Positions 29,372 to 39,140 of a DNA stretch of 64,000 bases are shown here, piece by piece (positions within the stretch are counted from its first letter, which is position 1; every line of letters begins with the position of its first letter). The notes under the pieces were generated by a model. That model was not told the origin of the DNA and did not search any database. It saw nothing but the letters and a program-made list of their open reading frames with translations. This DNA comes from Serratia liquefaciens (GTDB taxonomy: Bacteria > Pseudomonadota > Gammaproteobacteria > Enterobacterales > Enterobacteriaceae). A program made the translations under genes and the position numbers. The stretch is from NCBI RefSeq assembly GCF_027594825.1, contig NZ_CP088930.1, positions 3,099,019-3,163,018 on the forward strand, given 5' to 3'.

Positions 29372-29398
29372 GGCCGAACAGCGATGTTCGGCCTTTTT
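29372..29398 (+). terminator. rhtC Rho-independent terminator
   Basis: 9-bp stem GGCCGAACA (29372-29380) / TGTTCGGCC (29385-29393), GCGA loop, T5. Just before the rhtB stop on the opposite strand. Confidence 0.88.
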
Positions 29399-29401
29399 GC
29401 A

Positions 29402-30022
29402 TCAGGCCTTCTTTGCCGTGGCCAGCAGTCCTGCGACCAGAATGAACAACGAGCCGAAGATGCGGTTCAGCAGTTGCATCTGGCGTGGGGTCTTCAGCCA
29501 ACCGGCAATACGGGTCGCCAAAGTGGCGTAGCCAATCATCACGATGATATCCACTACCACCGTGGTGACGCCAAGCACCACATACTGTTCGGCCTGGGGC
29601 TGATTGGGCAAAATAAACTGCGGAAACAGCGCGGCCAGAAAAACGATGCTTTTCGGGTTGGTCAGATTTACCAGCACGGCACGGCGAAACAGACGGCGGC
29701 GCGGCAGGGTACCGGCCAGCGTATGCAAGTCCAGCGAACCGGCGGCGCGCCACTGCTGAATACCGAGCCACACCAGATAAGCGGCACCCAGCCATTTCAG
29801 CAATTCAAAAGCCATCAGCGACTGCGAGATCAGCGCCCCCAGGCCAATGCCCACCAGCAGGATATGCAGGCTCAGCCCGACCTGCAGCCCGGCGATCGAG
29901 GCTGCTGCCCCACGATAACCGTGGCTGATGCCGGTGCTCATGGTGTTGATCGCCCCAGAGCCGGGTGACAGGCTGAGGATAAGGGTTGTCAGCAGGTAGG
30001 TTAGCCACCAGTCCAAAGTCAT
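29402..30022 (-). CDS. rhtB: homoserine/homoserine lactone exporter RhtB (LysE family)
   Basis: 206-residue LysE-type inner-membrane exporter paralogous to rhtC. The [12 protein letters not shown] signature (about residues 17-28) is that of RhtB proper, and [18 protein letters not shown] follows near 118. Start MTLDWW at 30022 matches E. coli; a longer in-frame extension to 30082 runs into the ERIC element and is unlikely to be translated. Confidence 0.94.
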   Translation of the reverse strand: MTLDWWLTYLLTTLILSLSPGSGAINTMSTGISHGYRGAAASIAGLQVGLSLHILLVGIGLGALISQSLMAFELLKWLGAAYLVWLGIQQWRAAGSLDLHTLAGTLPRRRLFRRAVLVNLTNPKSIVFLAALFPQFILPNQPQAEQYVVLGVTTVVVDIIVMIGYATLATRIAGWLKTPRQMQLLNRIFGSLFILVAGLLATAKKA

Positions 30023-30063
30023 TGCAGTGCTCCCTGAAAGCGCCAATTTGTGCCAAAATAGGC

Positions 30064-30190
30064 TATACCCGTCGTCTTTCAAGCTGCAGCGTTGTTACCT
30101 GCACTCGTGCACCCCAGTCACTTACCTGAGTAAGCTCCTGGGGATGAACGAGCTGGGCGCCTAGCTGCAACTTGAAATCCATAGGGTATA
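30064..30190. repeat. ERIC (IRU) element, 127 bp
   Basis: Full-length enterobacterial repetitive intergenic consensus. It has TATACCC...GGGTATA ends, a central CCCCAGTCACTTAC and a GTAAGCTCCTGGGGAT (the sequences behind the classical ERIC primers). The arms AAGCTGCA and TGCAACTT are inverted. Exactly 127 bp, the canonical size. It lies between the divergent rhtB and pldB starts and can fold into a long imperfect hairpin in transcripts from either side. Confidence 0.93.
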
Positions 30191-30240
30191 GTAATATTTA
30201 TCATATTTTTGTAGGCACTTCCCTCGCTAAAAGGCATGCG

Positions 30241-31278
30241 ATGACGTCGTTTACTCTCAGCACCGATGACTGGTTAAAGCGTGAAACGCAGTTTGCTGCT
30301 TTCGCCACCGGCCCGCTGCTGGATTTTTGGCGGCTGCGTGAGGAGGGCGAGTTCATCGGCGTTGGCGGCGTACCCATCCGCTTCGTACGATTCCGTTCTG
30401 CGCGTCATCAGCGGGTGGTGGTGGTAAGCCCCGGCCGCATCGAAAGTTACGTGAAATATCCTGAAGTTGCCTACGATCTGTTTCAGTGCGGCTACGATGT
30501 GATGATCCTGGATCACCGCGGGCAAGGCCGTTCCGGCCGTTTGCTGGCAGATACCCACCGCGGTCATGTGATAAACTTCAGCGATTACGTCGACGATTTC
30601 ACCCAGTTTTATCAGCAGGAAGTTAAGCCGCGTGGTTATCGGCAAAGCTTTGCGCTGGCGCACTCGATGGGGGGCGCGATCCTGGCGCAATTCCTGGTAC
30701 GTCAGCCGCAGGCCTTTGACGCTGCCGCGTTTTGTGCGCCCATGTTCGGCATTTATCTACCGATGCCGGGTTGGATGGCGAATCGCATTCTTAACTGGGC
30801 GGAGAAGCACCCGGCGGTGCGTGATTACTATGCGATAGGCACCGGCCAGTGGCGGCCACTGCCGTACGTGGTTAACGTATTGACCCACAGTCGTGAACGC
30901 TATCGGCGTTGCTTGCGCTATTACGCCGATTATCCCGAGCTGCAGGTGGGGGGGCCCACTTACCATTGGGTGCGAGAAAGTCTCCAGGCCGGTCGGGATA
31001 TCATCGCTCAGGCGGCTAACATCACCACGCCGCTATTGTTATTGCAGGCCGGAGAGGATCGGGTGGTCGACAACCGCTCTCATCAGGCTTTTTGTCAGGC
31101 ATTGTCAGAAGCGGGGCACCCTTGCGAAGGGGGAAAACCGCAGGTTATCGAAGGCGCACGGCATGAGATCCTGTTTGAGCGGGACGCGATGCGCGCCGAA
31201 GCACTGAACGCAATCCTGCGTTTCTTTGCTCAACACTTAGGTGGTACCCCAACCGCCGACCACTCCATCAGAGGTTAG
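30241..31278 (+). CDS. pldB: lysophospholipase L2
   Basis: 345-residue alpha/beta hydrolase associated with the inner membrane, which degrades lysophospholipids. The nucleophile elbow is AHSMGGA (Ser about residue 142). The oxyanion/lid region DHRGQGRSGR (about 99) and the C-terminal His (GARHEIL, about 309) complete the triad. MTSFTL at 30241 is chosen; upstream in-frame ATGs fall in the ERIC element. Followed after 11 bases by yigL, as in E. coli. Confidence 0.95.
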   Translation: MTSFTLSTDDWLKRETQFAAFATGPLLDFWRLREEGEFIGVGGVPIRFVRFRSARHQRVVVVSPGRIESYVKYPEVAYDLFQCGYDVMILDHRGQGRSGRLLADTHRGHVINFSDYVDDFTQFYQQEVKPRGYRQSFALAHSMGGAILAQFLVRQPQAFDAAAFCAPMFGIYLPMPGWMANRILNWAEKHPAVRDYYAIGTGQWRPLPYVVNVLTHSRERYRRCLRYYADYPELQVGGPTYHWVRESLQAGRDIIAQAANITTPLLLLQAGEDRVVDNRSHQAFCQALSEAGHPCEGGKPQVIEGARHEILFERDAMRAEALNAILRFFAQHLGGTPTADHSIRG

Positions 31279-31289
31279 AACATACCGCT

Positions 31290-32090
31290 ATGTATCACGT
31301 CGTCGCTTCCGATTTAGATGGCACGCTGCTGTCACCTGACCACACCTTGTCCCCGTACGCCAAAGAGACCTTGAAGCTGCTGACCCAGCGCGGCGTTCAT
31401 TTTGTTTTTGCTACCGGGCGTCACCATATCGACGTTGCGCAGATCCGCGATAACCTCGACATCAGCGCCTTTATGATCACTTCCAACGGCGCTCGCGTGC
31501 ACAACACCGACGGTGAGCTGATTTTCAGCCATAACCTGGCCGAAGACATTGCCCGCGATCTTTACGGTATGCTGCATAACGATGCCGATATCACCACCAA
31601 CGTTTACCGTAACGACGACTGGTACATCAACCGGGAAAGTCCTGAACAGAAAGAGTTTTTCCAGGAATCCATTTTCCAGTACCAGTTGTTCGAACCGGGC
31701 CTGTTGGAAACTGACGGCGTGTGCAAGGTGTACTTCACCTGCGACGATCACGAAAAGCTGCTGCCGCTGGAAGATGCCATCAATGCGCGCTGGGGCGATC
31801 GGGTTAACGTCAGTTTCTCGTTCCCAACCTGTCTGGAAGTGATGGCGGGTGGCGTGTCAAAAGGGCATGCGTTGGAAGAAGTGGCCAAGATCATCGGTTA
31901 TACGTTGAAAGAGTGCATCGCCTTCGGCGACGGCATGAACGACCTGGAAATGCTGTCGATGGCCGGCAAAGGCTGCATCATGCGCGACGCGCATCAGCGC
32001 CTGAAAGATAAACTGCCTGAGCTGGAAGTCATAGGCTCCAACGTCGACGACGCGGTGCCGCATTACCTGCGCAAAATGTTCCTGGGCTGA
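31290..32090 (+). CDS. yigL: HAD phosphatase YigL (pyridoxal phosphatase type)
   Basis: 266-residue Cof-type HAD-IIB phosphatase with motif I ASDLDGTLLSP at residues 6-16, ITSNGAR (motif II) and FGDGMNDLEML (motif IV). E. coli YigL dephosphorylates sugar phosphates and pyridoxal phosphate, and is post-transcriptionally activated by SgrS during glucose-phosphate stress; regulation here is inferred. In an operon with pldB. Confidence 0.94.
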   Translation: MYHVVASDLDGTLLSPDHTLSPYAKETLKLLTQRGVHFVFATGRHHIDVAQIRDNLDISAFMITSNGARVHNTDGELIFSHNLAEDIARDLYGMLHNDADITTNVYRNDDWYINRESPEQKEFFQESIFQYQLFEPGLLETDGVCKVYFTCDDHEKLLPLEDAINARWGDRVNVSFSFPTCLEVMAGGVSKGHALEEVAKIIGYTLKECIAFGDGMNDLEMLSMAGKGCIMRDAHQRLKDKLPELEVIGSNVDDAVPHYLRKMFLG

Positions 32091-32096
32091 TATGAA

Positions 32097-32118
32097 CAGG
32101 GCGCCTTGCGGCGCCCTG
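32097..32118. terminator. hairpin between convergent yigL and glpQ
   Basis: Perfect 9-bp stem CAGGGCGCC / GGCGCCCTG with a TTGC loop, 6 bases after the yigL stop. No T tract in either direction. Confidence 0.5.
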
Positions 32119-32122
32119 ATGG

Positions 32123-33202
32123 TTACTTGTGCTGGCCCTGCTTTTGCAGGAATTGCACGCCCTTGTCAGGGAAGTCGGTGAATACGCCATCCACGCCTGC
32201 CTGGTTGTAAATCACGTCATACAGCTGATGCACGTCGGTCACGTAGTCTGGCAGCGCATCAGCGCGGATGGTGAATGGGTGCACCGCCAACTTGTTGGCA
32301 TGCGCTTCTTTCACCATGTCGGTCAAGACCACCTTGCCCGGCTTGGATTTTTCCGCCACCACCAGCATGTGGTAGTCCGGCCCGATACCGTCGGCATACT
32401 GGGCGATCTGCTTCATCGCGCCCGGTTTGAACATCCAGTCATAGTCGTATTCCACCCATTTGCCGTCGGCTCTCTGCTCATAGGTTTCCTGCCATTTGTT
32501 GTAGGCAATCAGTTGGATCAGTTTCAGATCCATGCCCATTTTCGGTTCCAGCTCGGTTTTAATCCGCTTCAGCTCGTTGGCATCGAAGCATTGCAGATAA
32601 ACGTTATCGCCCTTGCCGGTGTAGCCATACTGCTTGAGTACTGCCAGCACTTTGCTGGAAATGTCTTTGCCTTCCTGCTTGTGGAACCACGGCGCTTTGA
32701 TTTCCGGGTAAATACCGATGTTTTTGCCGGTTGAATGATTCAGCCCCTGCACAAATTCGATCTCTTCCTGGAAGGTATGGACGCGGAAGTCGGATTTACC
32801 CATCGGGAAACGACCCGGGTAGCCCTGCACCTTCTTGCCATTTTCGATCTCAAAACCTTCGGTGAACTTCAGCGACTTGATTTCAGGCAGCGTAAAGTCG
32901 ATGGCGTAATAACGGCCGTCTTTGCGCGCGCGGTCCGGGAAACGCTCGGCTACGTCGGTGACGCGATCGAGGTAGTGGTCATGCAACACCACCAGCTCGT
33001 TGTCCTTGGTCATCACCAGATCTTGTTCAAGGAAGTCCGCACCTTGCGCGTAGGCCATGGCTTTCGCTGGCAGCGTGTGTTCCGGCAGATAACCGCTGGC
33101 GCCACGGTGGGCAATCACCACCTTGTCGGCGGCTTGTGCAGCGCTGACCATTGAGGTGGCCAGGATAATCCCTGTCAGCAGGGCTTTGACTTGAGTCCGC
33201 AT
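32123..33202 (-). CDS. glpQ: periplasmic glycerophosphodiester phosphodiesterase
   Basis: 359-residue exported GDPD enzyme that releases glycerol-3-phosphate from glycerophosphodiesters. The signal peptide MRTQVKALLTGIILATSMVSAAQA is cleaved after AQA. The catalytic HRGASGYLPEHT and the EQDLVMTKD segment are intact. MRTQ at 33202 has GGAGAA 8 bases upstream and is preferred over the longer ORF start. It is downstream of glpT (83-base gap), so its product feeds straight into GlpT. Confidence 0.96.
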   Translation of the reverse strand: MRTQVKALLTGIILATSMVSAAQAADKVVIAHRGASGYLPEHTLPAKAMAYAQGADFLEQDLVMTKDNELVVLHDHYLDRVTDVAERFPDRARKDGRYYAIDFTLPEIKSLKFTEGFEIENGKKVQGYPGRFPMGKSDFRVHTFQEEIEFVQGLNHSTGKNIGIYPEIKAPWFHKQEGKDISSKVLAVLKQYGYTGKGDNVYLQCFDANELKRIKTELEPKMGMDLKLIQLIAYNKWQETYEQRADGKWVEYDYDWMFKPGAMKQIAQYADGIGPDYHMLVVAEKSKPGKVVLTDMVKEAHANKLAVHPFTIRADALPDYVTDVHQLYDVIYNQAGVDGVFTDFPDKGVQFLQKQGQHK

Positions 33203-33285
33203 ATTGTTGTTCTCCATGTTGTAGGTGCAGGGGTAGAAAAAAGGCCGCAATGCGGCCTTTAAATAATGCGAAAGTTGTATGACGC

Positions 33286-34641
33286 TTAACCGCGTTTGTT
33301 GGCAGCGATTTCCGCGTGGTGTTTTTTCTCGCTCATCATGGTCAGCAACAGCAGCACTACCGCGCCGATGCTACCGCCAATCATCACCATAAAGCCGCCG
33401 TCCCAACCGAAGTAGTCAACGGTGTAGCCGACGATGGCGCTGGCTGCAACAGAGCCGCCCAGGTAACCGAACAGACCGGTGAAGCCTGCGGCGGTGCCAG
33501 CGGCTTTCTTCGGCGCCAGTTCCAGTGCGTGCAGGCCAATCAGCATGACCGGGCCGTAAATCAGGAAGCCGATGGTGATCATACAGGCCATGTCAATGCC
33601 AGGATTACCGACCGGGTTCAGCCAGTAAACGACGGTGGCAATGGTCACTAGCGTCATGAAGAACACGCCGGTGGCACCGCGGTTGCCTTTGAACACCTTG
33701 TCCGACATCCAGCCGCACAACAGGGTGCCCGGAATACCGGCATATTCGTACAGGAAGTAAGCCCAGGAAGACTTGTCCAGCGCGAAGTGTTTCACTTCTT
33801 TCAGGTAGGTCGGTGACCAGTCCAGAATGCCGTAACGCAGCAGATAAACGAACACGTTGGCTACGGCGATGTACCACAGCAGTTTGTTCGGCAGGATGTA
33901 CTGCATGAAGATCTGCTTGGCCGTCAGCTCCTCTTCCGCTTTATCGGTGTAGTCGTCCGGATAATCGTTTTTGTATTCTTCAATCGGCGGCAGGCCGCAG
34001 GATTGCGGGGTGTCGCGCATCAGGGCAAAGGCGATCAGGGCTACCAGAATGGCACCGAAGGCCGGCATGTACAGCGCCGCGTGCCAGTCGTTGAACCAGG
34101 CCATGCCCAGCAAGAACAGTAGCGGTGGCAGACCGCCACCCACGTTATGGGCGCAGTTCCAGACCGAAACGATACCGCCGCGTTCCTTCTGTGACCACCA
34201 GTGCACCATGGTACGGCCACAAGGCGGCCAGCCCATGCCCTGGAACCAACCGCACAGGAACAGCAGGACGAACATGACTGCGATGCTCGATGTCGCCCAT
34301 GGCACGAAGCCCATGAACAACATGACCGCGGCAGCCAAAATCAGGCCGGCGGGCAGGAACACGCGTGGGTTGGAGCGGTCAGAAACCGACCCCATGATAA
34401 ATTTGGAGAAACCGTAGGCGATGGAAATACCGGACAGCGCGAAACCGAGGTCACCGCGGCTGAAGCCCTGGTCAATCAGGTAAGGCATGGCCAGGGTGAA
34501 GTTCTTGCGCACCAGGTAGTAGGCGGCATAACCGAAGAAAATCCCCATAAATATTTGCCAGCGCAATTTACGGTACAGCGGGTCGACTTTGTCGACCGGC
34601 ACACGTGAAATGTGTGCTGCCGGCTTAAAAATACTCAACAT
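33286..34641 (-). CDS. glpT: glycerol-3-phosphate:phosphate antiporter
   Basis: 451-residue major facilitator (OPA family) inner-membrane antiporter with 12 helices. [15 protein letters not shown] near residue 41 includes the substrate-binding Arg, and [24 protein letters not shown] near residue 130 is the OPA signature. Divergent from glpA, followed by glpQ; expected GlpR and cAMP-CRP control from the shared 365-base intergenic region. Confidence 0.97.
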   Translation of the reverse strand: MLSIFKPAAHISRVPVDKVDPLYRKLRWQIFMGIFFGYAAYYLVRKNFTLAMPYLIDQGFSRGDLGFALSGISIAYGFSKFIMGSVSDRSNPRVFLPAGLILAAAVMLFMGFVPWATSSIAVMFVLLFLCGWFQGMGWPPCGRTMVHWWSQKERGGIVSVWNCAHNVGGGLPPLLFLLGMAWFNDWHAALYMPAFGAILVALIAFALMRDTPQSCGLPPIEEYKNDYPDDYTDKAEEELTAKQIFMQYILPNKLLWYIAVANVFVYLLRYGILDWSPTYLKEVKHFALDKSSWAYFLYEYAGIPGTLLCGWMSDKVFKGNRGATGVFFMTLVTIATVVYWLNPVGNPGIDMACMITIGFLIYGPVMLIGLHALELAPKKAAGTAAGFTGLFGYLGGSVAASAIVGYTVDYFGWDGGFMVMIGGSIGAVVLLLLTMMSEKKHHAEIAANKRG

Positions 34642-34868
34642 GAGCGCCTCCGATGGCTTTATCTAGTTATCACATCAATATGATCTTTTACGTTCATTTG
34701 ATGATTGAGCGGATATCGAATGTGGTGTTTTTTTGTTCCATAACGAGCGTCATCCTAGTCAAAACCGCCTGGTGTCGCTGTGATGAATGGCGCAAATGTT
34801 ACACTTTTATGAAACACCGGCGGATTTTGAGCGATTCGTTAACGTTATGAAATAGAAAAACGCCTAAA

Positions 34869-34890
34869 AATCGTGATTGTGATCACATTC
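34869..34890. promoter_or_regulatory. CRP site between glpT and glpA
   Basis: CGTGA-N6-TCACA at 34872-34887 (one mismatch from TGTGA-N6-TCACA) lies about 120 bases from glpA and 230 from glpT. Suited to cAMP-CRP activation of the divergent glycerol-3-phosphate operons. Confidence 0.8.
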
Positions 34891-34909
34891 GTGGTTTTTT
34901 GTGGACATT

Positions 34910-34931
34910 TTACTTTCGTTTTAAGTTCGTT
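34910..34931. promoter_or_regulatory. candidate GlpR half-sites
   Basis: Two direct copies of a TT(A)CTTTCGTT / TTAAGTTCGTT element each match one half of the GlpR operator at 9 of 10 positions, but lack a good inverted partner half. GlpR repression of glpTQ and glpABC is well established in E. coli; this exact site is tentative. The rest of the intergenic region (34642-35006) is AT-rich with no gene. Confidence 0.35.
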
Positions 34932-35006
34932 ATTGTTCCTTATCAAACAAAGACCCCAATGACTGTGGCCCAATAGGGCAATAATCACGGATCCAGAGGG
35001 AGCGTC

Positions 35007-36650
35007 ATGAGCAGCCATTCAGCAGAAAACGAAACGGATGTGATCATCATTGGCGGCGGCGCGACCGGCGCGGGCATTGCTCGTGACTGCGCACGCCGCG
35101 GTCTGCGTTGCATACTGCTGGAGCGTCATGATATCGCCACCGGCGCGACCGGGCGCAACCACGGCCTGCTGCACAGCGGAGCGCGTTATGCGGTTACCGA
35201 CGGCGAGTCGGCACGCGAATGCATAGAAGAGAACCGCATCCTCAAGCGCATTGCGCATCACTGTATTGAGCGAACCGACGGGCTGTTTATCACCCTGCCG
35301 CAGGATTCGTTGGCATACCAACAGCAGTTTATTGTCTCCTGCCACAGCGCCGGTATCAACGCCGAAGCGATTGATCCCCAACTGGCACTGCGTCTGGAGC
35401 CCGCGGCCAACCCGGCGTTGATCGGCGCGGTACGCGTGCCGGACGGCACCGTCGATCCTTTTCGTTTGACCGCCGCCAATATGCTCGATGCCCGTGAGCA
35501 CGGCGCGCAGATCCTCACCTATCACCAGGTGGTCGGTTTATTGCGCACGGGCGATCGCGTTACCGGAGTGCGTGTTTTCGACCATCAATCGTCGCGCCGT
35601 TACGACATTCACGCCGAAGTGGTGGTCAACGCCGCCGGTATCTGGGGTCAGCAGATTGCAGAATATGCCGACCTGCGGATCCGCATGTTCCCGGCCAAGG
35701 GCGCTTTGCTGATCCTGGGCCATCGCATCAACAACATGGTGATCAACCGCTGCCGCAAGCCGGCGGACGCCGATATTCTGGTGCCGGGCGACACCATCTC
35801 GCTGATTGGCACCACCTCCACCCACATTGACTATGACCAGATCGACAACATGCTGGTGACGCCGCAAGAAGTGGACATTCTGATCCGCGAGGGCGCGTTG
35901 CTGGCACCTAAACTGGCACAGACCCGCATTCTGCGTGCTTATGCCGGCGTGCGCCCCCTGGTCGCCAGTGACGACGACCCCAGCGGCCGCAACGTCAGCC
36001 GTGGCATCGTGCTGCTCGATCATGCCAGCCGCGATGGCCTGGAAGGCTTTATCACCATCACCGGCGGCAAGCTGATGACCTACCGGCTGATGGCGCAGTG
36101 GGCGACCGATAAAGTGTGCGAAAAGCTTAGGGTAGACAGCCCCTGCACCACTGCGCAGGAGGCGCTGCCGGGCTCTCGTCAGTCGGCGGAAGAAACGGTT
36201 CGCAGCGTGGTTTCCCTGCCCGCCAGCATTCGCGGCTCGGCGGTTTACCGTCACGGCGACCGTGCAAACCGGGTACCGGCGGGGGATCGGTTGGACAACA
36301 GCCTGGTGTGCGAATGCGAAGCGGTGACCGCCGGCGAGGTGCGCTACGCGGTTAACTCTCTCACCGTCAATAACCTGGTCGATTTGCGTCGCCGTACCCG
36401 CGTTGGCATGGGTACCTGCCAGGGGGAGCTTTGCGCCTGCCGTGCCGCGGGGCTGCTGACACGCTTTAACGTCACCACCCCGCAGCAGTCGATCGACCAG
36501 CTATCGCATTTTCTCAATGAACGTTGGAAAGGTGTCCGGCCCATCGCCTGGGGCGATGCGCTGCGCGAAAGTGAATTTACCAGTTGGGTTTACCAGGGAT
36601 TGTGCGGGCTCGATGCCCGGGGGGAACAGGAGGCCGATGATGCGATTTGA
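35007..36650 (+). CDS. glpA: anaerobic glycerol-3-phosphate dehydrogenase subunit A
   Basis: 547-residue FAD-dependent catalytic subunit with dinucleotide-binding motif IIGGGATGAGIARDCARRG (residues 14-32). A C-terminal [2Fe-2S]/BFD-like domain has the cysteines CECEAVT and GTCQGELCACR (about 436-476). It oxidises G3P to DHAP anaerobically, passing electrons through GlpB/GlpC to menaquinone. It overlaps glpB by 11 bases. Confidence 0.96.
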   Translation: MSSHSAENETDVIIIGGGATGAGIARDCARRGLRCILLERHDIATGATGRNHGLLHSGARYAVTDGESARECIEENRILKRIAHHCIERTDGLFITLPQDSLAYQQQFIVSCHSAGINAEAIDPQLALRLEPAANPALIGAVRVPDGTVDPFRLTAANMLDAREHGAQILTYHQVVGLLRTGDRVTGVRVFDHQSSRRYDIHAEVVVNAAGIWGQQIAEYADLRIRMFPAKGALLILGHRINNMVINRCRKPADADILVPGDTISLIGTTSTHIDYDQIDNMLVTPQEVDILIREGALLAPKLAQTRILRAYAGVRPLVASDDDPSGRNVSRGIVLLDHASRDGLEGFITITGGKLMTYRLMAQWATDKVCEKLRVDSPCTTAQEALPGSRQSAEETVRSVVSLPASIRGSAVYRHGDRANRVPAGDRLDNSLVCECEAVTAGEVRYAVNSLTVNNLVDLRRRTRVGMGTCQGELCACRAAGLLTRFNVTTPQQSIDQLSHFLNERWKGVRPIAWGDALRESEFTSWVYQGLCGLDARGEQEADDAI

Positions 36651-37911
36651 CGTAGTGGTGATTGGCGGTGGCCTGGCGGGAATGACCTGCGCCATTCGGC
36701 TGGCGGAACAGGGCAAGCGTTGTGCGGTGGTCAGTTCTGGCCAGAGCGCACTCTATTTTTCATCCGGCTCGCTTGATCTGCTGGCGCAGCTGCCCGACGG
36801 CACCCCGGTGACAGAGCCATTGGCGGCGTTGCCCGCGTTGGCAACACAAGCGCCCCGGCATCCTTATGCGTTGATCGGCACCGAACGGGTGGCAGCGCTG
36901 TCGGGTGAAGCCGCTTCACTGTTGCAGCGCTGCGGGCTTGATCTGCAGGGCGACAACGAACGCAATCATCTGCGCATCACGCCGCTGGGCACGCGCCGGG
37001 CTACCTGGCTCAGCCCGCGGGCTATCCCCGTTACGCCGTTGGACGGCGAACTGCCGTGGCAGCACATAGCCGTGATCGGCATTGAAGGCTTTTTGGATTT
37101 TCAGCCGCAGTTGGCCGCCAGTTCACTGACGCAGAGCCTGGGCGTTCGGGCTGAGGTGGCAGATATGCATTTGCCGGCACTGGATCGGCTGCGCAACAAC
37201 CCCAGTGAATTCCGGGCGGTAAATATCGCCAGGGTCTTGGATCTGCCGGAAAACCTGACGCCAATGGCGGACGAGCTTCGGCGGTTGGCTGCGGACGCCG
37301 AGGCAATATTCTTGCCGGCCTGTCTGGGGCTGGAGGATGACGGGCCACTGGCGGCGCTGCAGGCCGCGGTCGGCAAACCGATTCGCCTGCTGCCGACGCT
37401 GCCGCCTTCGGTGCTGGGGATGCGGTTGCACCAGGCGCTGCGCGCGCGGTTGCAGCAATTGGGCGGTATTTTTATGCCGGGGGACAGTGTGCTGCGGGCA
37501 GATATTGAAGCCGGGCGTGTCACCGGTCTTTATACCCGCAACCACACCGACATTCCGCTGGTGGCGCAGCAGGTGGTACTGGCCAGCGGCAGCTTTTTCA
37601 GTAATGGGCTAGTGGCGGACTTCGACGGCATACGTGAACCGGTATTTGGACTGGATGTCGACAGTAAGGCGGAGCGTGCAGACTGGAGTTGTCGTGAGCT
37701 GTTTGCTCCACAACCCTACTTGCAGTTTGGCGTGCGCACCGATAACCGGCTGCGAGCACTAAGGCAGGGAGAGCCTTTGAGTAACCTGTACGCCATAGGG
37801 GCGGTGACCGGCGGCTACGATCCGCTGCAGCAGGGCTGCGGTGCAGGTGTTTCGCTGGTGGGAGCATTGCATGTCGTGCAACAGATTGCGGCACAGGAGG
37901 AGCAGCCATGA
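36640..37911 (+). CDS. glpB: anaerobic glycerol-3-phosphate dehydrogenase subunit B
   Basis: 423-residue FAD/NAD-binding subunit. MRFDVVVIGGGLAGMTCAIRL at the N-terminus is a Rossmann fold. Two adjacent ATGs compete (36637 and 36640). AGGAGG at 36628-36633 is 6 bases from the second and only 3 from the first, and the second reproduces the E. coli N-terminus, so 36640 is chosen. It overlaps glpA by 11 and glpC by 4 bases, fixing the subunit ratio by coupling. Confidence 0.94.
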   Translation: MRFDVVVIGGGLAGMTCAIRLAEQGKRCAVVSSGQSALYFSSGSLDLLAQLPDGTPVTEPLAALPALATQAPRHPYALIGTERVAALSGEAASLLQRCGLDLQGDNERNHLRITPLGTRRATWLSPRAIPVTPLDGELPWQHIAVIGIEGFLDFQPQLAASSLTQSLGVRAEVADMHLPALDRLRNNPSEFRAVNIARVLDLPENLTPMADELRRLAADAEAIFLPACLGLEDDGPLAALQAAVGKPIRLLPTLPPSVLGMRLHQALRARLQQLGGIFMPGDSVLRADIEAGRVTGLYTRNHTDIPLVAQQVVLASGSFFSNGLVADFDGIREPVFGLDVDSKAERADWSCRELFAPQPYLQFGVRTDNRLRALRQGEPLSNLYAIGAVTGGYDPLQQGCGAGVSLVGALHVVQQIAAQEEQP

Positions 37912-39107
37912 GCCTGCAGAAAGACAACAGTTTTGAAAACTGCATCAAGTGCACCGTCTGCACCACCTATTGCCCGGTAGCCAAAGTGAATCCGCTTTAT
38001 CCCGGGCCCAAGCAGGCGGGGCCGGACGGCGAACGCCTGCGGTTAAAAGATCCGGCGCTGTACGATGAAGCGCTGAAGTATTGCACCAACTGCAAACGCT
38101 GCGAGGTGGCCTGCCCGTCCGACGTCAAAATTGGCGATATCATTCAGCGGGCGCGTGCCGACTTTGCCCAGAGCAAGCCGACGCTGCGCGACGCCATCCT
38201 CAGTCATACCGATATCATGGGCTCACTGTCGACGCCGTTTGCGCCGATCGTTAACGCCGCCACCGGGTTGAAGCCAGTGCGCGCCCTGCTGGACAAGGCG
38301 TTGAAAATTGACCACCGTCGCGAACTGCCGAAATACTCGTTCGGCACCTTCCGCCGCTGGTACCGCCAGCAAGCGCAGGCCCAACAGCGTTATGCTGAGC
38401 AGGTGGCTTTTTTCCACGGCTGCTTCGTCAATTACAACCATCCGCAGCTGGGTAAAGACCTGATCAAAGTCTTCAATGCGATGGATATCGGCGTGCAGTT
38501 GCTCAAGCGGGAAAAATGCTGCGGCGTGCCGCTGATTGCTAACGGCTTTATTACCCAGGCCAAGAAACAGGCCAGGGTGAATGCCGAATCGCTGCATGAG
38601 GCGGTGTTGGAGCGCGGTATTCCTGTTGTGGCCACTTCATCGAGCTGTACTTTTACGCTGCGTGACGAATACCCGCATTTGCTGGAGGTGGATACCTCGG
38701 CGGTGCGAGAACGGGTGGAGCTGGCGACGCGCTATCTGTACCGCCTGCTCAATCAGGGGCGCAGGTTGCCGCTGAAGCACACGCCGTTGCGGGTGGCCTA
38801 CCATACGCCGTGTCACATGGAGAAAATGGGCTGGACGGCCTATACGCTGGAAGTACTGCGGCAGATACCGGGGCTGGAGCTGGTGGTATTGGATTCGCAG
38901 TGTTGCGGCATTGCCGGCACCTACGGTTTTAAATCCGAGAACTATGCGACTTCGCAAGGGATTGGCGCATCGCTGTTTCGTCAGATTGAGGAAAGCGGGG
39001 TCGATTTGGTGGTGACGGACTGCGAAACCTGCAAATGGCAAATCGAGATGTCGACCAGCAAGCGCTGCGAACATCCGATCACCCTGTTGGCACAGGCTTT
39101 GGCGTAG
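37908..39107 (+). CDS. glpC: anaerobic glycerol-3-phosphate dehydrogenase subunit C
   Basis: 399-residue membrane-anchoring iron-sulfur subunit. Two ferredoxin-type clusters are ligated by CIKCTVCTTYC (about residues 12-22) and CTNCKRCEVAC (about 57-67). Two CCG domains carry KCCGVP (about 205) and QCCGIAG (about 325), as in heterodisulfide-reductase-like proteins. It passes electrons from GlpAB to the quinone pool. Last gene of glpABC. Confidence 0.96.
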   Translation: MSLQKDNSFENCIKCTVCTTYCPVAKVNPLYPGPKQAGPDGERLRLKDPALYDEALKYCTNCKRCEVACPSDVKIGDIIQRARADFAQSKPTLRDAILSHTDIMGSLSTPFAPIVNAATGLKPVRALLDKALKIDHRRELPKYSFGTFRRWYRQQAQAQQRYAEQVAFFHGCFVNYNHPQLGKDLIKVFNAMDIGVQLLKREKCCGVPLIANGFITQAKKQARVNAESLHEAVLERGIPVVATSSSCTFTLRDEYPHLLEVDTSAVRERVELATRYLYRLLNQGRRLPLKHTPLRVAYHTPCHMEKMGWTAYTLEVLRQIPGLELVVLDSQCCGIAGTYGFKSENYATSQGIGASLFRQIEESGVDLVVTDCETCKWQIEMSTSKRCEHPITLLAQALA

Positions 39108-39131
39108 GGCGCAGCAGTGTGAACTGCGCCC
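39107..39131. terminator. hairpin between convergent glpC and dcrB
   Basis: 8-bp stem GGGCGCAG / CTGCGCCC with a 9-base loop, beginning within the glpC stop codon. No clear T tract. Confidence 0.5.
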
Positions 39132-39140
39132 CGGAAAAGT

